Assembly: GCF_033439725.1 (NCBI RefSeq)
Contig: NW_026944389.1
Span: forward strand, 1-64,000
Origin: Neurospora tetraspora
Taxonomy: Eukaryota; Ascomycota; Sordariomycetes; Sordariales; Sordariaceae
Direction of reading: 5' to 3'
DNA length: 64,000 nucleotides
Shown: positions 54,645 through 64,000 of the stretch, piece by piece
Position numbering within the stretch: position 1 is the stretch's first letter
Layout: every line of letters begins with the position of its first letter
Notes under the pieces: generated by a model
What the model saw: the letters and a program-made list of their open reading frames with translations, nothing else
Databases searched by the model: none
Told to the model about the DNA's origin: nothing
Made by a program: the position numbers and the translations under genes

Positions 54645-56348
54645 TTACTCCCTCTCCCTCCTCAACTTCTTGGACTTCTTGCGTCCACCGCACTTGCTAT
54701 AAGCAGCAATGCGCCCCTCCAACTGCACATCCACCGGCGTCTTCTCCTTGATGTAGTTCACCAGAACCTCATCCAGGGTATCCAGCACCACGAGGTTGCC
54801 AAACGTTTCAGCGAAGAAGTTGTCGCCTCCGCCAGCAACGAAGTCAATGGTGACGACCTTGTACTGCTTGGTCAGATTCAGCTTCTCGCCGCCGATGGTG
54901 ACAGCAGCAAGCGTGCCGACGCCGTTGTCGGGCGAGTTGGTAGGTTGGTACTCGATCTTGATGCCGCGGGAGACCTGAAGGAAAGAAGTGACGGCTTTGC
55001 CGTTCGCCTTGTTGACGCGGGCGACAATGCCGGCGAGGACGTCCCACAGCTGCTGGCCGGAGAGGGTAATCTCCACGACGGCGTTGCCGAAGGGGAAAGC
55101 AGTGAGGACCTCACCGCGGGTGATCGGGCCGACGTCAATCGAGGCACGAATACCGCCAGCGTTGGTGAGGGCGAACGAAGGGGCAACACCATCGGTGGAA
55201 GAGTTGAGGCGGTAGTCAAGCATGGCGTCGCAGATGAAGTTGCCGAAGGTGCACTCCTTGCTCTGGCAGGTGGACTGCTCAAGAACGACGTTGCTGGTGC
55301 CGACTACCTCCTTGGAGAACTCATCAAAGGGCACGCGCCACGCGTCGATTTGCTTCTGGAGACCCTCGTCTTGCTTGGTGGTGTTGGTGAGGTGGATCGG
55401 ACCGCCGTGGTACTCGAGGATCTTGCCGTCGGCGTCGTAGGTGACGTCGATGTAGCCTAGGTACTCGCCCCAGCGGTAGGCGGTGACGATGAAGACCTCG
55501 TCGCCGTCCTTGTTCTTTACGATGGTGGGGTAAGGACCCTCGGCGCCGGGGAAATTGCCGAGAGGGGTGTGGGAGTGGCCGCCCATGATGAGGTAGAGAC
55601 CCGAGGTTTCTTTGGCGAGACGCTGGTCCTCGTCGTACCCGATGTGTGTGATGGCGGCGATGCGCTTGATGGAGGTGGTGGAGTGGATGTGGTCGATGGT
55701 GTCCTGGACGGCCTGGACGGCATCGGTGAAGATGGTGCCCGGGCCGGGCGAGGAGATGGAGGGCACGGTCTCGGTGGTGACGCCGATCACGGCGAGGTCG
55801 TACTCCTCGTAGATGTGGTAGGGCTTGATGGTGCGGTTGAGGCGCGCGTTGTCGGAGAAGACGTTGGCCGAGATGATGGGGAACGTCAGGTTCTCGAGGA
55901 ACTGGCCGAGCACTTCGTCACCCTTGTCCCACTCGTGGTTGCCCAGCGTCATGCCGTCGAAGCCAAGCTGGTTGAGGGTCTCGGCGATCTTCTCGCCGCC
56001 GTAGTAGGAGAAGAACATGGTGCCCTGAAACTCATCACCGCAGTTGAGGAGGAGCGAATCCTTGTGCGAAGGGCGGGTCTCATCGATGACGGTTTTGACA
56101 CGGGCATAACCGCCATAGCAGCCCTTGGCCGGGTTGGTGCAGTCGGTGCCGGAGGAGGTGAACTGATCGAGATGGGCATGGACATCGTTGATATGGTAGT
56201 ATGAGATGTTGTAGTTGCCGTTCTCGTCAATGAAGCGCTTGGAGAGCTTGCGCTCGCTGATCAGATGGTCCTCGGCCGAAGCCAACATGCCATGGCCGCC
56301 CAAGAGCAGCAGGCCGGCCGCCGAGAGGAGCTTGCCGAGAGACGCCAT
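54645..56348 (-). CDS. secreted 5'-nucleotidase (UshA/CD73-type metallophosphoesterase)
   Basis: 567 residues from ATG 56348 (MASLGKLLSAAGLLLLGGHGMLASA, a signal peptide); the in-frame ATG at 56408 would bury the signal peptide behind 20 polar residues. The N-terminal metallophosphoesterase domain has INDVHAHLD, GDEFQGT, LGNHEWDKG, ITHIGYDED and MGGHSHTPLG, the di-metal ligands. The C-terminal 5'-nucleotidase domain has LTNAGGIRASIDVG, GEVLTAFPFGNAV and DFVAGGGDNF, with aromatic residues for base stacking. The enzyme releases phosphate and nucleoside from extracellular nucleotides. The C-terminal end is strikingly basic (KCGGRKKSKKLRRERE) and there is no GPI signal. With the acid phosphatase at 13.6 kb it makes a second extracellular phosphate-releasing enzyme in the window, though no CACGTG box was seen immediately upstream. 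Confidence 0.93.
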   Translation of the reverse strand: MASLGKLLSAAGLLLLGGHGMLASAEDHLISERKLSKRFIDENGNYNISYYHINDVHAHLDQFTSSGTDCTNPAKGCYGGYARVKTVIDETRPSHKDSLLLNCGDEFQGTMFFSYYGGEKIAETLNQLGFDGMTLGNHEWDKGDEVLGQFLENLTFPIISANVFSDNARLNRTIKPYHIYEEYDLAVIGVTTETVPSISSPGPGTIFTDAVQAVQDTIDHIHSTTSIKRIAAITHIGYDEDQRLAKETSGLYLIMGGHSHTPLGNFPGAEGPYPTIVKNKDGDEVFIVTAYRWGEYLGYIDVTYDADGKILEYHGGPIHLTNTTKQDEGLQKQIDAWRVPFDEFSKEVVGTSNVVLEQSTCQSKECTFGNFICDAMLDYRLNSSTDGVAPSFALTNAGGIRASIDVGPITRGEVLTAFPFGNAVVEITLSGQQLWDVLAGIVARVNKANGKAVTSFLQVSRGIKIEYQPTNSPDNGVGTLAAVTIGGEKLNLTKQYKVVTIDFVAGGGDNFFAETFGNLVVLDTLDEVLVNYIKEKTPVDVQLEGRIAAYSKCGGRKKSKKLRRERE

Positions 56349-57300
56349 CGTGAAGTGACTCGGTGTTGTGACGGTTCTGAGTCGGGCGGAGGTCCAGATG
56401 TCGTCCACGAGGGTGAGGAGAAGGAACCAGACACGGACGGACTCGGTACCGCGTTGGACCGACGTCCACGCCCGGTTTTTATATTAACGTCGTTCCTTGC
56501 AGCACCAGCAGGAGGAGCGTTCCGTCAACAGCAATCTCATGTCGATCGGTGGCCACGGTCTGGGTACATGCGTTAGCTTATCTGCGCTTGGTAGTGGACG
56601 GGCAGGTGGGCGAACCTATTGGCTCTCAGCGGGCGTTGTTCTCCTTGTGCGGCCTGTGCCTTGTTGCGCTGCAGCGTGAGAATCCCTGGGGCCGGGAACA
56701 CCAATACAACCCCCCAAGCAGCGCTGGATTGGCTCACCACCTTCGGGTATCGGCCAAGCCTGGCTGGTGGCTGCGCGGGTGTCTCGACAATCTTTATCAC
56801 CTTCCCGGAATGTGGTAGGCGAGCCCCGCCGACCAGGGGCACCTATCGCCCACTATTGGTTTTTATCCTCCTTCCGACCTCAGTAAGCCTCTTCCTCGAG
56901 GATGCCATGATTTTCTGCTGAAAATAAGAGGGAGTTACGCGACGAGTCAATGCTGAGGGTGATTGTTGACATGGTGAGCATCGACGCGTATCTGGCGGAT
57001 GTTTTGCCCATTCTGGGTTGAGATGAAAGATACGGCTGATAACGTAACGGTGTCGTGGCGGTGGTACAGCAAATACAAAGATTGTTACCTCTAGTGGGAG
57101 AGAAAGATGGGCATTTCTGTACCAAGACAGTATCTGATAAAAGCGTGGTTCTCCGTGTGTAAGGGTGATGGAGTCTGCAATGCAATGTGTATATAGATTG
57201 ATGATGAAGTAGGCTAAGTCTGGGTCAGGCCTGTGGCCGACTCGAAGTATATGTACCCTCCCAGTGCCTTATCTATTGGGTACTTCCTTCCCTGGAGTCT
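56349..57300. other. upstream region of the nucleotidase gene, to the edge of the AT-rich block
   Basis: No gene seen. A TTTTTATATTAA sequence at about 56475-56486 is a plausible TATA region on the minus strand for the nucleotidase. Confidence 0.4.
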
Positions 57301-59749
57301 GGTTTGTGCTAAGCCTAGCCTAGTTTGGCTTATTTAGTAGGTATATGCCTGGTAATACCCTAATAATCTGCCTCCCGTCAAATATAATGCGTCTTCGCGA
57401 ACCATTTAAAGTAAATATATAGTTTAAGATATAATTATCTTTTTATTTCTATATTTTCTTTTGTAATTATATTTTTAAAATTTCCGGTTTTACTTCCTTT
57501 AATATAATTTAGTAATTAAATTCTCTCCTTGCCCCGTTATATCTAACTCAGTATTTAATAATGTTTAATTTCTCTATTTTCTCCGTTGTAATCAACGCTG
57601 GTATATTAATTCCTTTAATAAGTATTAATATTGGTAATTATTTATTGTATAGATTAAATTTTCTAAATTCTAAGTAATTTAGATTAATTACCTGGTGAAT
57701 TTTCTAATAATTTGGAAAGTTAAATCTATAGGTAGACCGTCTAACCCTTTCCGTTACCCTAAATAGCTTTATGTAATAAAGTCCTAATTTTATATTTAGA
57801 ATTAACGTTTATAAAATTAAATAGGTTTTATAGAAGCGTAGGTAAATTTGATTATTTATATTGAATATTTTTAATACGTATCTTTAATTGACTTGGTATT
57901 TTATTATTATTATGACGACTGCTAACGAATTTTATATTTTAATTTTCGTCGTTAGTAAATTTACTTTCTGGATAAATTATAATTTCTAAGTTCTATCGGC
58001 GATAATATTTACGATTCTAATTGGTTAAAAGCTTTTAATAATTTTATTTAATGAGGTTTTTGCTATTTTTATTTTCGTATTATTATATTCGAATTAGAAT
58101 TTTAGTATAATTTTTGGCTAACGTTAGGGGTTGTTGAAATTTTGGACATAATAATGTAAGGTAAATTCGATAATTTAAATTAAGCGTTTTGATTATTTCT
58201 TGGTAAAAGGTTTATATACTATTAAATATAGTAATTTTGTGCCTAAGTATTTTTAAATAATTGTTTATATCGTTAAAACGAATTTAGGATCCTTATTTAT
58301 TAGGATTTAATATAGTATCCCATAATTTTGGGATAATAAGGCTATTATTAAAGCTTTTCCCTATTATTATATTATTTATGTTAATTTTCTAGGGATAATA
58401 ATAATTTCCTTATTATATTTGTAAATTATTACGAAGTATATATTAAAGTTTCTGACCTTTAATGATAGTAATCTTAATATAAAATCTATTATAATGAAGA
58501 AGTATAGATAGAGCGGCCCTAATAAAGGTTATAAATTATTGTATAGCTTATATTTAATTATATTATTTATTCAATACTTCGGGCATGCTTTAAAAAAGTT
58601 TTTTAGTTTTTTTAAACGTTTATTAATGTAGAGATTAAATAGGTAAGGTGTAATTTTATTGTATCTTTGATAGTTTTAGCCGTATAGAATTTCGAAAAGG
58701 TCGTATAAGGTATTATAAGGAATAACGAACTTCTAAAAATTATTAAAATTGTTTTAAAGGAATTTGTCCTTAATTTAAAACAGTAAATTTATAACTTTAT
58801 TATTAAATTTAGCGTTCGCTATAGTAGTTTGGTATGTTAAGCGTTATTTTAGATTTTGTAGTATCTCTATATTAATTATCTTTTAAATTCGGATTTAATT
58901 ATAACGATTACCGCGCTTATTAATATTTATAATTCATAAATAAGTTTATCCTATATAAAATTATTAAAGATTTGGATTTTTAAGAGCGGTTTGGTTAGTA
59001 TTATTTAATATTTATTACGATTATTAAGAATTATGTTAAGTCCGCTTAGCTTTCGAAGGTTCATAATATTCTTTTTTTAAGTTTAATTTTAATATGGCGT
59101 TTGGAATAATATAGTAGATGCTTAGTTTATATAGAATTTAGACGTTAAAGAAGTTAATAAATTTTATAGTTTTAATGAATTTTTTATTTAATGTATTAGC
59201 GGCTATAGAATTAATTATATTGATTTATTTAATTATATTGAAGATTATTAAATAGTCTGTAAAATAATAAATATTCGCATTTGCTACTTTAATTTAATAT
59301 TTAATTTTTAATAATATTTAAACGAACCCGAGAACTTCTATTTCTATTATTTAATATCGTTTTTCGGTTTAGGATAGAATACGTAATAAGAAGGTAATTG
59401 GTTATATTACTATACGGGGTAAGTATTTCAAAATTTTGCTGTCTTTTATAATATTTTTTAATATTTCTTCTTCGATATAATATATTTTAATTCCTATCCC
59501 TTTAGTAAATATATTGTGATTAAAATATAAGAGATAATGTAAATTAAAATAGTAGAATTTAGTTAAATTTAATAAAATTTATTTATTATTTCGAAGGATA
59601 TAATTTCTTCTTTTGTAAGGAGAGCGAATAAAATAGTTGTTACTTATATTTTACGACTATAATAATCTTTTGGTTATAGTTTTTTTTATTTTTTAATTTA
59701 TTATAATTTGATTTTTAAAGGTTTAGGATAATTTACGTCGATAAATTTT

Positions 59750-60130
59750 TAATAAATTTGTTTTTCAACGTTAGAGAGGGTCGATAATAATATTATAATT
59801 GGGAATATAGTACTTTTAATATTTTGTTTAGTTAATAAAGATTTCGAAATTTTTTAAAGTCTTAGGAAATTTAAATTTAATTATAGCTTTTAATTTCTCT
59901 TGCGAAGTAAATAAGTTAAATGAATCGACTATACGCCCTAATACGATAGTTAATAAGGATATATAAAAGGATTTCAAAAGACCGATAGAGATATTACGTT
60001 AATATAATCGTTAAAAAACCTACTTTAAGTCGTATTTATATTCCTTTAAAGACTTTAATATTATTACGATGTTATCGTAGTAATTAATATTAATTATATT
60101 TTTAAAAAGGATATTATCTATTATTAAATA
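59750..60130 (-). pseudogene. Gypsy reverse transcriptase remnant
   Basis: Minus-strand reading around 60082-60071 gives YYDN, the YxDD active-site box with its last Asp changed by G-to-A. It is followed by IVIILKSLKEYKYDLK*VF*RL, matching the Gypsy segment YLDDIvIfSktleEHeehLrkVfrrL. Further on FTSQEKLKAI and FPKTLKNFEIF fit the ekl.AI..wp.P.tlk.le.Fl connection region. Several stops make it non-functional. Confidence 0.75.
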
Positions 60131-61049
60131 TAAGTATTTAAATTCTTAAAACTTATAACGAGGATATTATAAATATATTGGCCTTCGGGAGTAGAAATAG
60201 TAAAGGCCTATCGATTTTAAAAGTAGACGCGCTATTAATAATAGAAACCTATAACGTCGAAGATAGTAATAAAGGCTACGTTTTTAATGTTAGCGAGGAT
60301 TATTTTTTAAAATTGTATTAAATATAAATTTAGTAATACGTTTTTATTTAAATTTTTAATATCGATTATTATCCTTCTTTTCTTACTATTCTTTATTTAT
60401 TCTTGAATTACGAAAATTAAGGACGAAAAGGGTACTTAGTATTTAATTTTAATAATTTTATTTAATTCTTATATTTTTTAGAGTATATAATAGAATACCT
60501 TGCAGTCGTCGGACTTTAATAAGAATATTTTATAATACTTGGGAATATTTTCGTATTAGTTTAATTTTATTTCGATCCTTATTTATTTATTTTCTAGTAA
60601 GTCGGTAAGTTCTTTATTTTAAAAAAATATTCTAATATTCATTAAAGATTACGTTAATTTTGGCTGTAATTTGTAGTCCTCTATTATAGATTTTAATACT
60701 TATTAAATATCCAATAATATTATTTTAAAACTCGAATTTAGAGATTTCGAGCGAATTACTATTTACTACTAATTATATAACTTCCGCTACTTTATTTTCT
60801 ACAAGTTAATAAGTATAAATATCTTAATTAATTAAAAATAAATGCTCAATTTTAACGCCTTTATAGATTTATATAAGATTATTTATATTATTCCTAATTA
60901 GAATATATTATTAGGTGCTGTTTATCATTTATACAAAGGTTGTTAAGCTTCATTAATAAATTAATATAAATAATAAGTATTAATTTTTAGAATTTTCATT
61001 ATAATTAAGTATTACTTAAATTGTAAAATAAAAGGGGATATTAATATAG

Positions 61050-61280
61050 TAGACCGAAATTACTTTTAAATAGACTTTACGCTTATAGTTCTTAATTCTA
61101 ATTACAATCCTATTTCTATAATAGGATATAATAGAGGCATATCCCTAATTTAGGTATATATTAAATTTCTTTAGTACTAAATAGTCTATCCCTAATAATA
61201 TATTAGCTTTAAAATTATCGATTATAGTTACTTTGCGAATAAAATTTGCGAGCGTTTAAATTTAGGTTATTAAGTCCCGA
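61050..61280 (-). pseudogene. retroviral-like aspartic protease remnant
   Basis: The minus-strand frame reads VTIIDNFKANILLGIDYLVL then KFNIYLN*GYASI, like the C-terminal half of Gypsy proteases (aNiLLGxDfL). It lies about 1.1 kb upstream of the reverse transcriptase box in the sense of transcription, the expected order. Confidence 0.6.
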
Positions 61281-62099
61281 ATTAGTAGATTACTATGTAG
61301 GAAAATAAGTAGAATAATATATTTTAAAATTATATACTTCCTTTGATCGATCCTTTTAATTATTAATAGTGTAGCGCGTTTGCGGACTTTAATATAAGGA
61401 AAATATTCTTCTAAAAGTTTGCGGTCTATTAAGGTCGAAATATAACCTATATTTCCGTATATATCTATTTCTTTTTATAGTTTTTATAAATTTGGAGTAA
61501 TTTATTACTATATATATAAATAAGAACGGAAATTAAAATTTAGACCGATAAACAAACGGTTATTTATTAATCAATTAATAATAGGTACCGGTTTTATTTC
61601 TTAGGTAGGAAGGTTGGTAGAATTAATATTTATTCGCTATTTATTAGAACCTAACTTAAGGATTTCCGCCGGTTTAGTATTATTGGATCGTTATTTTTTG
61701 AATTATTTATAATATTTAAAATCTTTATACCATAAAAGGTATTGACGACGGGACTTTTAATATTTTTGCGTCGATTAGGCTATTAACGCTTTAAATATAC
61801 TAAGTAAATATATTATATCAATTTATTATAGTTTTTAAAAGTTTTTAAATAAATTTGGCAACGTTCTATTTGCGTCAGAGTTGTGAATTTTATAAAAGCT
61901 TTATTTTAAATTTGACTTTAATTATCCTATAGATAATTTAATATCGAGGCGAAGTAGGATAGATTAACGGACGATTTAGCGTTTGGGTAGGGATTAATAT
62001 AATTATACTTTTCGGCGGTAGTATTATAGGTAGAGAATTTGTAGTTAATTATATTTTCGATTGAAGGAGATTAGTAGGATAGGTCAGGTTCGTTTAATT

Positions 62100-62400
62100 T
62101 AATGTAACGAGTCTGAACGAGTTAAACATAGCAAGCAGTCGTGTAAGGTTAAAATGCTATATTTAACAAGGAAAGAAAGAGAGGAAGGACTATATTAGAA
62201 GGGTGCAGTTGAGACAAGGTTTTAAGGTGCGGGCGTACGGGCCGGGCAGGCCGGGCAGTCAGGTGGGTTTAGCTAACTAAAGAGGGTATATTGGCCTTAG
62301 CGCCGGCTAGCTGCATGCAACTGGCTTAGCAATAGCCAAGTAAACACTCTGGGCACTGGCTCTATAATATTACCCCCCTGCTCTCTAAACGAGAATCTAC
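62100..62400. other. GC-normal stretch within retroelement block
   Basis: Composition returns to near-genomic here, with a tandem GCCGGGCAGGCCGGGCAG at about 62240. No gene is seen. It could be an LTR, a boundary between two elements or unique DNA. Confidence 0.35.
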
Positions 62401-62449
62401 CATACAAGACTAAATATACGAAAATGACTAAAACCGTTAACTAGCCGCA

Positions 62450-63900
62450 CCCAAACTAAATGTTCGCAGACGGGGAAGAAATTAATAATACTAAGACAAG
62501 TATCTATATTAAGCCCCCAAATAAACGCTATATAACTACCTGCCTACTACCCGAATCGGTAACGAACGCGCCCGCCGTTACCCTTATAGAGTTATACCTA
62601 ATAGCTACGGGCACTAAAATTAAATTAGAGGATATTTTTAAACCTTACCCATTAGGGATTTCTCTCTTGCCATAATACATTAGCAATCCGTGCTAGAGAT
62701 AGTTAAAATAAGGCTATCACCTAATGCTTCGTAGCGCTCTACTTCTCCTACTAGTAGGAGCCTTACCCTTACCGCTATAAAGGTAGCTTAATAATCCTTA
62801 TGCCTACGAAATATAACGTCTATTGCCCTCCAACGGTTGTGCGTTGTAGTAAATACTAGTATCTAATTAGCTATGCGATAAAAGGTAAGGTAAGGACTTA
62901 TTGCGCCATCTATAAAATGAACTAATACTCTTATAATGACCTCGCCCTCCTAGTTGTTAGAAGCTCCTCCTTTGAACCCCCGAATAGCGCTCTCCTACCT
63001 ATAGTTTTATCAGGGTCGTCTTTAATAAGACTTTTTACTCAGTCTGAGAACTCCTCCTCTTAATTATCGCTATCGTAACCATCTAAGCCCCCAACCGGAC
63101 TATTGACCTTGATATTATTTATCCGCGTACCTCCCTTCTTATACTTCTTAGCCTAGTAAAAACCGTTACCGCAATTAGTACACTTGCCATCTCTCTTGTA
63201 TTATTAGCGTAGCTTGTTAGAGGGTTCGCTACCTTTTGTTTTTATCGTAGAGGCGTTAATTGAAGTATCTATAGAATCTCCGCCGTTATTATTAACCGGG
63301 CCACCATATCTCTAAGCATAAGACGAAGAGGTAGCCAAAAGAAAGGTATTGCTATTAAACTTCCTAAAGTAAAAAAGTAATTAAGAATACTACTTAGGTA
63401 CGTTAGTTCGGTCAGAGAGCCGTTATTTCTAATTATAGTTTAAGGTAGCAGTAAGTTAGCTAACTTTAGTAGTATCTAACTAAGAATCTATACGGGTATA
63501 GTATAGGACTTCTTCGAATCGAGCGATAAAGGCCGCTATAGATTCCTTAGTGCCGGACTTTTAACGTAGTTAGTAAAGCTTTTGACCAGTTTTCTTAGCC
63601 GTATTAGGGTCCCCATATGTAAGTTTAAGCTTATTAATAAACTTATAGGAAGATTGAGGGCCGTAGGCAGCGAAAGCGACGAGTAGTTTCTTAATAGCGG
63701 GTGATATGTAGGCGAGTAGATAGTAAAACTACGCTTTTAAATTGGTAATAGCTTGCCCGTCTATATAGAGTTTAGCTTACGCGTTTAAAACCTAAGTTTT
63801 AAAATCCTCCTTATTACCTAAGAATTTTTTGAAGGTGGGAAGGATTGGTTTCTGGGATAGCGGAGTATCGAGAGGGGAGGCCGAAGCTTTAAAATTAGCG
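62450..63900 (-). pseudogene. gag-like remnant with degenerate zinc knuckle
   Basis: The minus strand from about 63845 reads PTFKKFLGNKEDFKT*VLNA with W and Q positions turned to stops, then SYKFINKLKLTYGDPNTAKK, then AFIARFEEV, the retrotransposon gag core pattern (F..fl..L...yGDpn...A...L). Near 63190 GKCTNCGNGFY*AKKYKKG looks like a CCHC knuckle whose His and last Cys have mutated. The frame stays partly readable to about 62680 (LLLVGEVERYEALGDSLI). RIP-type stops throughout. Confidence 0.6.
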
Positions 63901-64000
63901 ATCTCGGCAATTAATTGCTTAATTGAGGAGGCGAATTATCTTTAGCGTTTTTAAGAGTTTGTAGACTATACGATCTGAGGGAGTGGCTATTATTAAAATA

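Larger units (their letters stand above)
57300..64000 (-). mobile_element. RIP-degraded Gypsy-type LTR retrotransposon sequence, running off the window
   Basis: The block is very AT-rich from about 57.4 to 62.1 kb and moderately so beyond. Conceptual minus-strand translation shows retroelement order from right to left: gag-like region (62.45-63.9 kb), aspartic protease remnant (about 61.2 kb) and reverse transcriptase remnant (about 60.15-59.75 kb). Frames are riddled with TAA/TAG in place of Gln and Trp. LTRs were not located; the 5' end lies beyond the window. The GC-normal stretch at 62.1-62.4 kb could mean two adjoining elements. Confidence 0.7.

Noticed and set aside
54173-54751. 192-codon plus-strand ORF overlapping the nucleotidase 3' end
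   Set aside because: Ser/Arg-rich, no motifs, partly antisense to a solid gene.
62460-62675. 71-codon plus-strand ORF in the retroelement block
   Set aside because: Lies antisense to the gag-like remnant and has no recognisable domain; probably chance.

Overview
The window looks like nuclear DNA of a filamentous ascomycete, most likely a Sordariaceae species (Neurospora or Sordaria type). The genes are GC-rich with C-ending codons. Introns are short (about 48-125 nt) with GTAAGT-like donors, CTAAC-type branch points and CAG/TAG acceptors. The compact genic DNA is interrupted by very AT-rich, transposon-derived blocks whose reading frames carry CAA-to-TAA and TGG-to-TAG stops, the pattern left by repeat-induced point mutation (RIP). 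No rRNA or tRNA gene was recognised.

Left arm, 1-18.2 kb: the 3' end of an unidentified gene; a hypothetical gene with an in-frame TAG; a peroxisomal 3-ketoacyl-CoA thiolase with a PTS2 signal; a secreted, probably GPI-anchored GH128-type glucanase; an aldehyde dehydrogenase; a frameshifted DUF4360 secreted-protein gene; a secreted purple acid phosphatase with three CACGTG boxes upstream; and a kelch-type membrane protein gene broken by one frameshift. Two copies of a small terminal-inverted-repeat element (a MITE) lie in the upstream regions of the dehydrogenase and phosphatase genes.

Central AT-rich block, 18.2-28.3 kb: a 10,140-bp hAT-type DNA transposon at 18204-28343, with CAGAGTTGGGA terminal inverted repeats and a perfect 8-bp target-site duplication (GGTCGATA). 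It holds an intron-rich hAT transposase, a coiled-coil/zinc-finger-like accessory gene and an AT-hook gene. The transposase appears split by an inversion whose ends fall in two inverted (TAA)n microsatellites: everything up to the last intron is on the plus strand, and the dimerisation-domain (hATC) exon is on the minus strand 3 kb away. The element sits between two head-to-head kelch paralogues, both of them broken.

Right arm, 28.4-57.2 kb: the second kelch pseudogene, an intracellular GH43 beta-xylosidase/arabinosidase, a YhhN/TMEM86 membrane protein, a DAL5-type MFS transporter, a phosphoinositide phospholipase C, a dienelactone-hydrolase-like protein, a GYF-domain protein, a TTC27/Emw1-like TPR protein, a small secreted cysteine-containing protein and a secreted 5'-nucleotidase.

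Far right, 57.3-64 kb: RIP-degraded Gypsy-type retrotransposon sequence on the minus strand (gag-like, protease and reverse-transcriptase remnants), running off the window end.

Functionally, the intact genes are mainly carbon and phosphate scavenging enzymes (xylan breakdown, fatty-acid beta-oxidation, extracellular phosphatase and nucleotidase) plus housekeeping factors. They are not an obvious gene cluster.
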